Source: an uncultured Comamonas sp.
Lineage (GTDB): Bacteria; Pseudomonadota; Gammaproteobacteria; Burkholderiales; Burkholderiaceae_C
DNA length: 64,000 nucleotides
Reading direction: 5' to 3'
NCBI GenBank assembly: GCA_902175065.1
Contig: CABIIJ010000037.1
Span: 18,274-82,273 of the forward strand
Made by a program: the position numbers and the translations under genes. Positions 54,092 to 62,932 of this stretch are shown here, in pieces. Each line of letters starts with the position of its first letter. Within the stretch, counting starts at the first letter, position 1. The notes beneath the pieces were generated by a model, which saw nothing but the letters and a program-made list of their open reading frames with translations, was not told the origin of the DNA and made no database searches.

Positions 54092-55027
54092 GTGATCTTG
54101 CGCCACACCTTTACCCCGCATAACAACACCCGTCTTGCGCACCTGTGCGGCCCGTCCGACCAGCATCTGCGCACGATTGAAAACGGCCTGCAGGTCAAAA
54201 TCGCCCACCGCCACGAGCAATTCAAGATCGACGGCATCAAGGCCAAGGCCCATCAGGCGCTGGACGTGTTGCAGGCGCTGTACGACATGGCCGACGACCC
54301 GATCACCGAGGATGCCGTGCAACTGCTGCTGGCCGGGGACAAGGACATGCTCCAGGCCGACCCCGACGCCCTCAGCCTGCACACCCGCCGTGGCAGTTTG
54401 CGGGCACGCACGCCCAATCAGGCGCTGTACCTGGACAACATCGCCCAGCACGACATCACCCTGGGCATCGGCCCGGCGGGCACGGGCAAGACTTACCTGG
54501 CCGTGGCCTGTGCCGTCGATGCGCTGGAGAAAAGCGCCGTGCAGCGTATCGTGCTGACACGCCCGGCGGTCGAGGCGGGCGAGCGCCTGGGCTTTCTGCC
54601 CGGCGACCTGACGCAGAAGGTCGACCCCTACCTGCGCCCGCTGTACGACGCGCTGTACGACCTGATGGGCTACGAGAAGGTGCAGAAGGCCTTCGAGCGC
54701 AACGTGCTGGAAATCGCCCCGCTGGCCTTCATGCGCGGGCGTACGCTGAACAACGCCTTCGTCATCCTGGACGAGGCGCAGAACACCACGCCCGAGCAGA
54801 TGAAGATGTTCCTGACGCGCATCGGCTTTGGGGCCAAGGCGGTGATTACCGGGGACGTGAGCCAGATCGACCTGCCCAAGGGCACGGCCAGCGGGTTGAT
54901 CGACGCCGAGCGGGTCCTGAAGCGTGTGCGCGGCATTGCCATCTCGCGCTTCGGCAGCCAGGATGTGGTGCGCCACCCCTTGGTGGCGCGGATCATCGAT
55001 GCCTACGATGCCCAGGTTCGGGTTTGA
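54092..55027 (+). CDS. PhoH-family ATPase (PhoH-like)
   Basis: 311 residues from a GTG start ([19 protein letters not shown]). Walker A is [14 protein letters not shown] and Walker B is [18 protein letters not shown], diagnostic of PhoH/YbeZ proteins linked to RNA metabolism. An ATG at 54044 is in frame but overlaps ruvA. The GTG matches the usual N-terminus but has a weak ribosome-binding site. The customary downstream ybeY is missing here. Confidence 0.9.
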   Translation: MILRHTFTPHNNTRLAHLCGPSDQHLRTIENGLQVKIAHRHEQFKIDGIKAKAHQALDVLQALYDMADDPITEDAVQLLLAGDKDMLQADPDALSLHTRRGSLRARTPNQALYLDNIAQHDITLGIGPAGTGKTYLAVACAVDALEKSAVQRIVLTRPAVEAGERLGFLPGDLTQKVDPYLRPLYDALYDLMGYEKVQKAFERNVLEIAPLAFMRGRTLNNAFVILDEAQNTTPEQMKMFLTRIGFGAKAVITGDVSQIDLPKGTASGLIDAERVLKRVRGIAISRFGSQDVVRHPLVARIIDAYDAQVRV

Positions 55028-55042
55028 TGGCGCTGGATTGGG

Positions 55043-55774
55043 TCACCAGATTGGCGCAGCCTGCTGGCGCAACGCCGCCCGCAAGGCGGGGTAGTCCGGG
55101 CAGATGCCGGCCACCCAGGCCCAGAAACGGGGGCCATGGTTCATTTCGTGCAAATGTGCCAATTCATGCACGACCACGTAGTCCAGCACCGGCTGCGGGT
55201 AGTGCAGCAGTTTGGCGTTGAGCATGATGCTGCCGTCCTGCCTGGCGCTGCCCCAGCGGGTGCGGGCGTTGGTCAGGCGCAGGCTGCGCCAGGCCACGCC
55301 GAGCTGGGGGGCGTAGTGGTGCAGGCGCTGGGTGAGTAATTCGTGGGCCTGGCGCAGCCACCAGGCCCAGACCAATGCCCGAATGGCCGGGGCCGATGCC
55401 TGCGGGTCGCCCGGCAGGTGCAGCACCCAGCGCTGTGCCGCCACGGCCACCAGCAACCCTGTGCGGGGAGCGCTGGGGTGCAGTTCGAGCTGGAGCTGGC
55501 CGCCCAGGTAGGGCAGGGTGGCCCGGGCGTGCCAGTGGAGATGTTCCTGCGCCGCCTGGCGCTGCTCCAGCAGATGCAGCTTGGCTTGTATCCAGCGGGA
55601 TTTGTCCAGCAGCACCTGGTGAATTTGTGTCTGGCTGGCCCGCAGGGGCGCCCGCACGGTCAGGCCCTGCGGGCCGATTTCCAGCCCGATGCTGCGCCGC
55701 TGGCTGCGAACCAGGGTGTACGGGGTAGATTCTTGCCCGCTGTGCAGGACGATTTGTCCGGTGCTGGCCGTCAT
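55043..55774 (-). CDS. YgjP-like metallopeptidase-domain protein
   Basis: 243-residue protein of the YgjP/DUF45 group. The zinc-binding HExxH is in VVVHELAHLHEMNHGPRFW, preceded by TRWGSARQDGSIMLNAKLL, the family signature. The peptidase activity and substrate are unknown. It is convergent with the PhoH gene and lies downstream of the plsC-like gene on the same strand. Confidence 0.88.
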   Translation of the reverse strand: MTASTGQIVLHSGQESTPYTLVRSQRRSIGLEIGPQGLTVRAPLRASQTQIHQVLLDKSRWIQAKLHLLEQRQAAQEHLHWHARATLPYLGGQLQLELHPSAPRTGLLVAVAAQRWVLHLPGDPQASAPAIRALVWAWWLRQAHELLTQRLHHYAPQLGVAWRSLRLTNARTRWGSARQDGSIMLNAKLLHYPQPVLDYVVVHELAHLHEMNHGPRFWAWVAGICPDYPALRAALRQQAAPIW

Positions 55775-55789
55775 GGCTGCGCTGGCAGA

Positions 55790-56533
55790 TCAGCTCCGGG
55801 GATAGGCCTCGGGGTCAAGGCGACGCATTTCGGCCTCGATCCACTGCTGCACCTGAACGGTGAGTTCCTCGTGCTTGCGTCCGGTGGTGGGGATGGGGGC
55901 GCCGATGGAAATGTCCACCGTCCCCGGATAGCGCAGAAAACCTTTGCGCGGCCAGCAGCGGGCCGAGGTGATCGCCACCGGCACCACGGGCACGTCGCAC
56001 ATGATGGCCAGCCGTGCCGCACCGCTTTTGTAATCGCCCACTTCGCCCCGCCCCACGCGGGTGCCTTCGGGGAACATGGCCACCCACACGCCCTGGTTCA
56101 GCAGGCGCTTGCCCTGCTCCACCACTTTATGGAAGGCGCGGCTGCCGTGCTTGCGGTCGATGTGGATCATGCCCATGCTGCCGATGGACCAGCCGAAGAA
56201 GGGGATGCGCAGCAGCTCCTTCTTGAACACGTAGGCAATGCGCCGGGGCAGGATGTTGGGCAGCAGAAAGGTTTCGAATGTCGATTGGTGCTTGGCCAGC
56301 AGGACAACACCCTGCTGCGGGTCGGTCGGCAGGTTCTCCAGGCCCTGCACGCGGTAGCGGATGCCGCAGAACCAGCCCGCAGCGCGGATACTGAGCATCA
56401 GCCACGCGCAGCCGATGCGCCAGCGCACCATCAGCGGCAGGCCCAGGACGCGGGCCAGCAGAACCCCCAGGGTGTAGGGGATCACCGTGACCCCCATCCA
56501 CAGTGTGTGCAGACAAGAACGTAAAAACAGCAT
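55790..56533 (-). CDS. plsC: 1-acyl-sn-glycerol-3-phosphate acyltransferase
   Basis: 247-residue membrane-associated acyltransferase making phosphatidic acid. It has an N-terminal hydrophobic segment (MGVTVIPYTLGVLLARVLGL), the catalytic block KHQSTFETF (HX4E, a variant of HX4D common in betaproteobacteria) and the substrate-binding FPEGTR. The ATG at 56533 fits the family length. It lies between the gmhB-like and ygjP-like genes on the same strand. Confidence 0.9.
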   Translation of the reverse strand: MLFLRSCLHTLWMGVTVIPYTLGVLLARVLGLPLMVRWRIGCAWLMLSIRAAGWFCGIRYRVQGLENLPTDPQQGVVLLAKHQSTFETFLLPNILPRRIAYVFKKELLRIPFFGWSIGSMGMIHIDRKHGSRAFHKVVEQGKRLLNQGVWVAMFPEGTRVGRGEVGDYKSGAARLAIMCDVPVVPVAITSARCWPRKGFLRYPGTVDISIGAPIPTTGRKHEELTVQVQQWIEAEMRRLDPEAYPRS

Positions 56534-56580
56534 GGCGGTAGCAGGGGGAGAGAGGAAAAGGCTGGAGCAGGCCAGCCCGG

Positions 56581-57114
56581 CTAGTTCGGTGCCAACGCCC
56601 GGGCGAGGGACTGCCAATCGGCGTAGCGCGGCAGCAGTTGGCCAGCGGGCATGTCGGTGGGCGGCAAACCGGGATCGGGGGCAACCAGGGCCACGTGGGC
56701 GCCGATGGCCAAACCGGCCTGGATATGCGATTCGGACGGCCCGACGACCCAGATCTCCTGGGGTGTCGCACCGTAGCGGGTGGCAATCTGTTCCAGCAGG
56801 CCCGGGGCCGGCTTGCGGCAGGTGCAGTGGTCCTGGGGGGTATGGGGACAGAAGAAGAAGGCTTCGATGCGGGCGCCGGCGGCGCTCAGGCAGCGCAGCA
56901 CGTGCTGTTGCAGGGCGTTGAGCTCGCCGATCTCCAGGCTGCCGCGCCCCAGGCCGGGTTGGTTGACGGCTTGCACGACGTGCCAGCCGTGGTGGTGCAG
57001 GTGGGCGATGGCATCGACAATCCCCGGCTGGGGCTGCCACAGCCGGGCGTCCATGACGGCGCCGACCCCGTCGGGGTCGACCAGTCCCAGGTAATCCAAC
57101 ACGGCCACCTTCAT
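56581..57114 (-). CDS. GmhB-like HAD protein with a degenerate active site
   Basis: 177 residues aligned over their length with D-glycero-D-manno-heptose 1,7-bisphosphate 7-phosphatase. The zinc loop is complete (Cys89, His91, Cys97, Cys99 in FFFCPHTPQDHCTCRKP). Catalytic motifs are altered: motif I DxDG reads DYLG (Asp7 kept, the general acid replaced by Leu9), motif II TNQSG reads VNQPG, and motif IV GDxxxD reads GPSESH. It is probably not a working phosphatase, and may be a pseudoenzyme or decaying gene. The reading frame is intact and in its usual neighbourhood next to plsC. Confidence 0.82.
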   Translation of the reverse strand: MKVAVLDYLGLVDPDGVGAVMDARLWQPQPGIVDAIAHLHHHGWHVVQAVNQPGLGRGSLEIGELNALQQHVLRCLSAAGARIEAFFFCPHTPQDHCTCRKPAPGLLEQIATRYGATPQEIWVVGPSESHIQAGLAIGAHVALVAPDPGLPPTDMPAGQLLPRYADWQSLARALAPN

Positions 57115-57138
57115 GCGTGCATCCTGCGCAACAGGGCC

Positions 57139-58362
57139 TCAGGCCCCTGTCCAGCGGCGCAGTACCAGGCTGGCGTTGGTGCCGCCAAAGCCAAAGCTGT
57201 TGGACAGCACCTGGTGCAGTTGCGCATCCCGCGTGGCGGTGACCAGGGGCATGGTGCCCAGGGCCGGATCCGGCGTTTCCACGTTGGCCGAACCGGCGAT
57301 GAAGCCCTTGTTCAGCATGATGGTGCAGTAGATGGCCTCCTGCACCCCGGTGGCGCCCAGCGAATGGCCGGTGAGCGACTTGGTGCTGGAGAACGGCGGC
57401 ACGGCATCGCCAAACACGGCCTGCATGGCGCGTACTTCCTGCATGTCGCCCACGGGGGTGGAGGTGCCGTGGGTGTTGATGTAGTCGATCGGGCCGTCCA
57501 GCTCCGCCATGGCCTGCTGCATGCATGCAATGGCACCGTCGCCGGAAGGCGCGACCATGTCCTCGCCATCGCTGGTGGCGCCAAAGCCGACCACTTCGGC
57601 CAGGATGGTGGCGCCACGGGCCTGGGCGTGTTCCAGGCTTTCCAGCACCACGGCACCGCCGCCGCCGGCGATGACGAAGCCGTCACGGTTGGCATCGTAG
57701 GCACGGGCGGCCGTTTCCGGGCTGGCGTTGTATTTGCTGGACATGGCGCCCATGCCGTCGAACAGCAGCGACATGCCCCAGGACAGCTCTTCGCCGCCGC
57801 CGGCGAACATGATGTCCTGCATCCCCCAGGCAATTTGCTGGGCGGCGGCACCGATGCAGTGGGCCGAGGTGGAGCAGGCCGAGGTGATGGAGTAGTTGAT
57901 GCCCTTGACCTTGAAATTGGTCGCCAGGCAGGCCGAGACGGTGCTGCTCATGCAGCGGGTGACCTGGTAGGGGCCGACGCGGCGGATGCCTTTTTCGCGC
58001 AGGGTGTCCGCCGCTTCGATCTGGTTGGCCGGGGAGCCGCCGCCCGAACCCATGATCAGGCCGGTGCGCGGGTGGCTGACCTGTTCGGGGGTGAGTGCTG
58101 CTTGTTTGATAGCGTCTTCCAGTGCAATCTGGGCGTATGCAGCAGCATTGCCCATGAAGCGCAACTGTTTGCGGTCGATACGTGCTTCTATATCAATAGT
58201 GGGAACGCCGGCCACCTGGCTGCGCAGGCCCATTTCGGTCATTTCCGGCACGGCGCGGATGCCGCTGGTGCCGTTGCGCAAGGCCGCTTCGACGGTGGCC
58301 AGATCGTTGCCGATGCACGACACGATGCCGGCCCCGGTAATGACAACGCGCCGTTTGCTCAT
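57139..58362 (-). CDS. fabB: 3-oxoacyl-ACP synthase I
   Basis: 407-residue condensing enzyme needed for unsaturated fatty acid synthesis. The catalytic triad is visible: Cys163 (TSACSTSAH), His in [11 protein letters not shown] and His in [10 protein letters not shown]. The N-terminus [18 protein letters not shown] is FabB-like rather than FabF-like, and the coupling with fabA (4-nt overlap) supports FabB. Confidence 0.94.
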   Translation of the reverse strand: MSKRRVVITGAGIVSCIGNDLATVEAALRNGTSGIRAVPEMTEMGLRSQVAGVPTIDIEARIDRKQLRFMGNAAAYAQIALEDAIKQAALTPEQVSHPRTGLIMGSGGGSPANQIEAADTLREKGIRRVGPYQVTRCMSSTVSACLATNFKVKGINYSITSACSTSAHCIGAAAQQIAWGMQDIMFAGGGEELSWGMSLLFDGMGAMSSKYNASPETAARAYDANRDGFVIAGGGGAVVLESLEHAQARGATILAEVVGFGATSDGEDMVAPSGDGAIACMQQAMAELDGPIDYINTHGTSTPVGDMQEVRAMQAVFGDAVPPFSSTKSLTGHSLGATGVQEAIYCTIMLNKGFIAGSANVETPDPALGTMPLVTATRDAQLHQVLSNSFGFGGTNASLVLRRWTGA

Positions 58363-58883
58363 GCCTGGCCTCCTGCCTTATCGCTTTCGCGCAGGAACAG
58401 GCCGACGCGCAGGTCGTTGCACACGTAAATCTCCTTGCCGTCAGCCAGCAGGCGGGCATCGCCAATGGCCATGCACAGCTTGCGCTTGATGACGCGCTTG
58501 ATGTCGATCTCGTACTTCACCAGCTTCACGTCGGGGCCGACTTCGCCGGTGAACTTCACTTCGCCCGCGCCCAGGGCGCGGCCCCGGCCGGGCAGACGCA
58601 GCCAGGTCAGGTAAAAGCCGATGAGCTGCCACATGGCATCCAGCCCCAGGCAGCCGGGCATCACCGGGTCGCCCTGGAAGTGGCAGTCGAAAAACCACAG
58701 GCCGGGTTTGACGTCCAGCTCGGCCTCGATGCGGCCCAGGCCATGGGCGCCGCCGTCTTCGGAAATGTGCGTGATGCGGTCGAACATCAGCATCGGCGGC
58801 AACGGCAGGCGGCCGCTGTCGGGGGTGAACAGCTTGCCCTCTCCAGAGGCAATCAGTTGTTCATAGGAAAAGGATTCGGCCAT
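58359..58883 (-). CDS. fabA: 3-hydroxydecanoyl-ACP dehydratase/isomerase
   Basis: 174-residue hot-dog enzyme that introduces the cis double bond of unsaturated fatty acids. Active-site residues His68 and Asp82 lie in [20 protein letters not shown]. It overlaps fabB by 4 nt, so the two are co-translated. The start [10 protein letters not shown] is preceded by the promoter region at 58884-59010. Confidence 0.95.
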   Translation of the reverse strand: MAESFSYEQLIASGEGKLFTPDSGRLPLPPMLMFDRITHISEDGGAHGLGRIEAELDVKPGLWFFDCHFQGDPVMPGCLGLDAMWQLIGFYLTWLRLPGRGRALGAGEVKFTGEVGPDVKLVKYEIDIKRVIKRKLCMAIGDARLLADGKEIYVCNDLRVGLFLRESDKAGGQA

Positions 58884-59010
58884 GGGTCAAATTACTCCGT
58901 GTTAGCGCGGACGTGCTCTCTCGATTGCAAATAAATTGGGCTGCAGTGTAAACGCTGGCCCTCTTTCTACGTGTAGGCCGCATTATCAAGGGTTTGCACT
59001 GCAGCAGCGG
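58884..59010. promoter_or_regulatory. fabA upstream region with a long inverted repeat
   Basis: GCTGCAGTGTAAAC (58940-58953) and GTTTGCACTGCAGC (58992-59005) are complementary at 13 of 14 positions with a 38-bp spacer. The repeat could be an operator pair or a transcript hairpin ending lnt (no T-run). Function is inferred. Confidence 0.5.
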
Positions 59011-60585
59011 TCATTGGGTTTTGACGCAGCGCAGGCGGCGTTGCCGCCACAGGGCGACCCCCAGGATGGCGATGCCCGCCCCGGCCAGGGGCCACAACCC
59101 GGTGACCGACATCCAGCGGGCGTAGGGCGTGAGCGGGCTGTGCCCTTGCACCTGGCCCGTCAGCACTCCCCGCTGGGCCGCAGACAGGCGCTGCACAACC
59201 CGCCCACGGTGGTCGATGATGGCCGTTGCGCCGGTGTTGGTGGCTCGCAGAATGGGGCGCTCAAATTCCAGCGCCCGCATTTGGCTGATGTGCAGATGCT
59301 GGTCAATGGCCACGCTGTCGCCAAACCAGGCGATATTGCTCAGGTTGGCCAGGATGGTGGGCGCTTGCGCCGGATCGGCAAAGCGGGCCGCCAGCTCTTC
59401 GGTGAACAGGTCTTCGTAGCAGATGTGCGGGGCAATGCGCTCGCCGGCCCAGACGAAGGATGCCTGGGTGGAGGCCCCGGCGGTAAATTCCCCCAGGGGG
59501 ATTTCCATCCTGCGCACAAACCATTGGAACAGCGGCGGGATGAATTCCCCGAACGGTACCAGATGGTGTTTGTTGTAGCGGTAGGCCGAGCGCTCGTCGG
59601 GCGACCAGCCGATGGCCGAGTTGGTATAGCCCTGCACTTCATTGCCCAGGGGAATGCCCACCAGAGCGGCCTGGTGCCCGCCCCAGACGGAGAACCAGGA
59701 GCGCAGCCCGTCCAGATACCCGTGGCTGAGTTGGTGGGGCAGCAAGGGGATGGCCGTTTCGGGGGCAACGGTCAGATCGGCCTGGCTGGCGTACAACTGG
59801 CGGCTGTACCACTCCAGGGCCATTGGAATGCCGCTGCCGGGCTGGAATTTTTCATCCTGCGCAATATTGCCCTGCAGCAGGGCCACGGACATGGGCGCTA
59901 CTTCGTGGCGGTAGTTGTTCAGCGTGAGCTGGCGCTGGGCATGGACGCCGAACAACAGCATGGCGCCATAGCCGCAAATGCCCCAGATCTTGGGGTCGCG
60001 CAGATCGCTGCGGCGAACCTGGGCCAGCAGCATGGCCAGACCGGCTGCGGCTGCGCCAATGCCATAGACACCGACCCAGCGGGCCAGGGGAAAAAGCAGG
60101 CCGGAGGTATGCGCATAGCCACTGGCGCCCCAGGGAAAACCGGTCCACAACACGCCCCGGGCCAATTCGGCCAAGAGCCAGCAGGCAGCGAAAACCAGCG
60201 CATTTCCCGCCCGATGGGTAAAGGAAAAGCGCTTGAAAAGAGCGCAGGCCGCAGCGTAGTACAGAGCGAGAAAAGCCGCCAAAGCCAGCACGCCGGCTGC
60301 CGCCAGGGGGGCTGCCAAGCCGCCATAGGTGTGCATGGAGGTAAACAGCCACCAAAAGGTGCCCACCAGCCAACTGGTGCCAAAGAGCAGGCCCAGCAGC
60401 GCAGCGTCGCGCCGGCGCGGGGCCGCGAGCAAGGCTTTGCACAGCACGGCCAGGCTCAGCAATTGGAGCCACCATAGAGCAGTCCCGTTGCCGGGCCACG
60501 CCAGGGAGGCGGCGTGCAGCCAACCGACAGGCAGCATCGCCAGCTGCCATTGCCAAGGGCGAAGTTGCCAAGCCAAGGGGTTCAA
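59011..60585 (-). CDS. lnt: Apolipoprotein N-acyltransferase
   Basis: 524-residue inner-membrane enzyme adding the third acyl chain to lipoproteins. About seven membrane segments in the first half and a nitrilase-type domain with the triad Glu (VAPETAIP), Lys (YNKHHLVPFGE) and Cys (PHICYEDLF). The start is taken as TTG at 60585, which overlaps the corC stop (TTGA) and gives LNPLAWQL. An ATG at 60537 is an alternative. Confidence 0.92.
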   Translation of the reverse strand: MNPLAWQLRPWQWQLAMLPVGWLHAASLAWPGNGTALWWLQLLSLAVLCKALLAAPRRRDAALLGLLFGTSWLVGTFWWLFTSMHTYGGLAAPLAAAGVLALAAFLALYYAAACALFKRFSFTHRAGNALVFAACWLLAELARGVLWTGFPWGASGYAHTSGLLFPLARWVGVYGIGAAAAGLAMLLAQVRRSDLRDPKIWGICGYGAMLLFGVHAQRQLTLNNYRHEVAPMSVALLQGNIAQDEKFQPGSGIPMALEWYSRQLYASQADLTVAPETAIPLLPHQLSHGYLDGLRSWFSVWGGHQAALVGIPLGNEVQGYTNSAIGWSPDERSAYRYNKHHLVPFGEFIPPLFQWFVRRMEIPLGEFTAGASTQASFVWAGERIAPHICYEDLFTEELAARFADPAQAPTILANLSNIAWFGDSVAIDQHLHISQMRALEFERPILRATNTGATAIIDHRGRVVQRLSAAQRGVLTGQVQGHSPLTPYARWMSVTGLWPLAGAGIAILGVALWRQRRLRCVKTQ

Positions 60586-61460
60586 GATAGGGTGCTTTCT
60601 GCGGCTTCGCTGGTGGTGTTGCCCTGGCGGCGCACCTGGAACCAGCGCACCGCGCCGCCCTTGGTCAGCAGGACGCGCAGCTCCAGGCCTTCCCATTGCA
60701 GAACCTCGCCACGGCGCGGCACGTGGCCCAGGGTGTGCGCCAGGTAGCCGCCCAGGGTGTCGAAGTCCTCGGTGGCTGCGGGCGGCAGTTGCAGGTCGAA
60801 TGCCTGGATGGCGCGGCCCAGGTCGAGGTCGCCGGCGACGCGGTAGCTGCCGTCGGCCAGGGCGAAGATGTCGCCCTCCTCGTCGGGGGTGTCGAATTCG
60901 TCCTCGATCTCGCCGACGATCTGCTCCAGCACGTCCTCCATCGTCACCAGCCCGGCGATGTTGCCGAACTCATCGACGACGATCGACAGGTGGTAGCGGT
61001 TGCTGCGAAATTCGCGCAGCAGGTCGTGCAGGCCCTTGGTTTCGGGGATGAAGTTCACGGGCCGCAGCAGCGCCCGCAGCTTGAGGGTCGGCGAGCGCTG
61101 GAGCTTGAGCAGATCCTTGGCCATGAGCACGCCGATGATGTTCTCGCGCGTGCCCTCATAGACCGGGAAACGCGAATGCGCGGTGCGGATGACCTGGTCG
61201 AGCAACGCCTCGAAGGGCGCATGGATGTCCAGCACATCCATGCGCGGGGCCGGCACCATGATGTCGCCGGTGGTGCGGTCGGCCATGCGGATCACGCCTT
61301 CGAGCATGGCCAGCGCCTCGGGGCTGATGATGGCCTTGTCCTCGGCCTCGGCCAGGGTTTCGATGAGGGCGTCGGGCGTATCGGGGCTGGGGTGCAGAAA
61401 TTCGAGGAATTTTTGCCAGAAGGAGCGTTTGTCTTCCCGCTCTGGATGGGAGTCGGACAC
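60582..61460 (-). CDS. corC: CorC/HlyC-type CBS-domain protein
   Basis: 292-residue protein with two CBS domains (DIMVPAPRMDVLDIHAPFEA and VVDEFGNIAGLVTMEDVLEQ) and a C-terminal transporter-associated domain (ADGSYRVAGDLDLGRAIQAF). Linked to magnesium/cobalt efflux in enterobacteria. Paired with lnt as in many proteobacteria. A GTG start at 61460 (MSDSHPERED) is chosen over an upstream in-frame start at 61493. Confidence 0.9.
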   Translation of the reverse strand: MSDSHPEREDKRSFWQKFLEFLHPSPDTPDALIETLAEAEDKAIISPEALAMLEGVIRMADRTTGDIMVPAPRMDVLDIHAPFEALLDQVIRTAHSRFPVYEGTRENIIGVLMAKDLLKLQRSPTLKLRALLRPVNFIPETKGLHDLLREFRSNRYHLSIVVDEFGNIAGLVTMEDVLEQIVGEIEDEFDTPDEEGDIFALADGSYRVAGDLDLGRAIQAFDLQLPPAATEDFDTLGGYLAHTLGHVPRRGEVLQWEGLELRVLLTKGGAVRWFQVRRQGNTTSEAAESTLS

Positions 61461-61566
61461 AGTGGTCAGGGAACAAGTCGAACAAGCTGCCAAGAATAGC
61501 CGATTGCAGCGCTATCGCTGTGCTTAGAACCTGTCAGGTTCTTGTGGGCTTGGCAGCTTGGGGACG

Positions 61567-62196
61567 CTATCCGCGCTGGCTCGGGGAGCTGCCGCGCAGC
61601 AGGTGCTTCTTGAAGAAGTAGTCTGCTTCGGCAAAGCGCTGCTCCAGGCGCTGGGCCAGGCGGGTGTCCAGCGCCGGGGCGGGCAGTTGCAGGTAGGCCT
61701 CGGCCTCGGTGCCGTGGTAGACCACGCGGGCTCCGGCGTTGGCGGCAATTTTCAGCATGGCGCTGTTTTGCGTCAGCGCGTGGATGAACATGGTTTTGAC
61801 GTTGCGGTTGCGGGCGTGCATCCCGGCGCGGGCAAACAGGCGGGCACCCAGTCCCAGGCCCCGTGCGGCTTTGGCCACCGAAACGCCAAACTCCGCCCCG
61901 GCCTGCGGGGTGGCGCCGTAGCCCAGATGGGCCATGGCAATCAGTTGCAGGCGGCGGTTGAAGACGCCAAAAATCTCATCGTGCGCGAAGTCCAGTCCGG
62001 CAACGTAGCGCTCGATCTGCGCGTCATTGGCAATGTAGCCAAAGCGCAGGAAGCGGTCGGCGTCGCTGAGCTGCAACAGGTGCGCCAGCACCAGAGGGCG
62101 GTGGCGGGCCTTCAGGGTGCGGATCGGCACCGCCTTGGGCAGCAGGGGGCGGGTGGTCAGGCGCAGGAAGAATTTTTTGGCGGTAGCGAACAACAT
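61567..62196 (-). CDS. GNAT-family N-acetyltransferase
   Basis: 209 residues with a GNAT-like core. AHLGYGATPQAGAEFGVSVA is the central strand region. AARGLGLGARLFARAGMHAR is the acetyl-CoA pyrophosphate-binding segment (R/Q-x-x-G-x-G/A type). The acceptor is unknown. Its promoter carries a palindrome with CTAGGGTTAACCC. Confidence 0.82.
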   Translation of the reverse strand: MLFATAKKFFLRLTTRPLLPKAVPIRTLKARHRPLVLAHLLQLSDADRFLRFGYIANDAQIERYVAGLDFAHDEIFGVFNRRLQLIAMAHLGYGATPQAGAEFGVSVAKAARGLGLGARLFARAGMHARNRNVKTMFIHALTQNSAMLKIAANAGARVVYHGTEAEAYLQLPAPALDTRLAQRLEQRFAEADYFFKKHLLRGSSPSQRG

Positions 62197-62291
62197 GGCA
62201 CAAATCTAGGGTTAACCCTTTAATTTGTGCATTGCAACACACAATGAACTTCCGTAAAAAACCTAGGGTAAATACCAGGGCGGTGCGGTGG
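62197..62291. promoter_or_regulatory. Palindromic region upstream of the GNAT gene
   Basis: GCACAAAT (62199-62206) and ATTTGTGC form a perfect 8-bp dyad enclosing CTAGGGTTAACCC (62206-62218). A further CTAGGG occurs at 62263-62268. Together they look like an operator. The binding protein is unknown. Confidence 0.5.
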
Positions 62292-62774
62292 CTACAGCGG
62301 CACCGAGGTGGTGCCCTTGACGCGGTCGAGGACGAAGCTGGTCTTGCAGTCCTGCACGCTGGGGTGTTGCAGCAGCGTATCCATGATGAAGCGGCTGTAG
62401 TGCCCCATGTCGCTCACCACGACCTGGAGCAAATAGTCCATCTCGCCGGTCAGCGAGGCGCATTCGACCACTTCCGGCCAGGCCTGCACGCTTTCACGGA
62501 AGGCGTCCATGGGGCTGCGCTTGTGGATGCCCGCGCCCTTTTCCAGGCGCACGTTCAGGTAGGCGGTCAGGCCCAGGCCGACCTTGGCCGGGGCGATGAG
62601 GGCGACGTAGCGCTCGATGATGCCCACGTCCTCCAGGCGCTTGACGCGGCGCAGCACGGCGCTGGGCGACAGGCCCACCTGTTCGCCGATGACGTCGTAG
62701 GTCTGGCGGCCGTTTTCCTGCAGGCGGCGCAGGATGGCGCGGTCGAGTTTGTCGATGCTGTGGCTGTCGGTCAT
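62292..62774 (-). CDS. Lrp/AsnC-family transcriptional regulator
   Basis: 160 residues. The N-terminal helix-turn-helix (DVIGEQVGLSPSAVLRRVKRL, shown here as GEQVGLSPSAVLRRVKRL) follows SIDKLDRAILRRLQENGR. The C-terminal RAM ligand domain contains VVECASLTGEMDYLLQVVV. Probably an amino-acid-responsive regulator. It is divergent from the metallo-hydrolase gene. Regulation of the distant putA-putP genes is possible but unproven. Confidence 0.92.
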   Translation of the reverse strand: MTDSHSIDKLDRAILRRLQENGRQTYDVIGEQVGLSPSAVLRRVKRLEDVGIIERYVALIAPAKVGLGLTAYLNVRLEKGAGIHKRSPMDAFRESVQAWPEVVECASLTGEMDYLLQVVVSDMGHYSRFIMDTLLQHPSVQDCKTSFVLDRVKGTTSVPL

Positions 62775-62888
62775 GGCATGTTTTTTTCGAAAATTGGCGT
62801 TTTAATCAGGATGCTGCACTTTTATCAAGCCTTTCCTGGAGTATCTGCAATTTTCTTGCGTAATCGGTGCAATCCATTGTTTGGGATT

Positions 62889-62918
62889 TCCCCTAGATTA
62901 ATTGACGTTTACGTCAAA
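62889..62918. promoter_or_regulatory. LiuR/MerR-type palindrome upstream of the metallo-hydrolase gene
   Basis: TTGACGT-TT-ACGTCAA (62902-62917) is a perfect 7-bp inverted repeat. It resembles the operator of LiuR-type MerR regulators of branched-chain amino acid and fatty acid breakdown. CCCTAG lies next to it at 62891-62896. It is 15 bp before the ATG, overlapping the likely transcript start, so repression is expected. Confidence 0.55.
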
Positions 62919-62932
62919 GACAATCATGGTCC

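Noticed and set aside
55790..56533. Acyltransferase with HX4E instead of HX4D considered as a damaged active site
   Set aside because: The KHQSTFET-type block is, as I know it, common in betaproteobacterial PlsC-like proteins, and FPEGTR is intact.
58075..58200. AT-richer stretch within fabB with TTTGATAGC as another family 2 repeat copy
   Set aside because: Similarity is confined to a few bases, and the protein sequence ([11 protein letters not shown]) is ordinary FabB.
61524..61545. AGAACCTGTCAGGTTCT palindrome near corC as a terminator or a copy of the 34010 element
   Set aside because: No T-run in either direction and similarity limited to the GAACCTG ends; too short to support either call.
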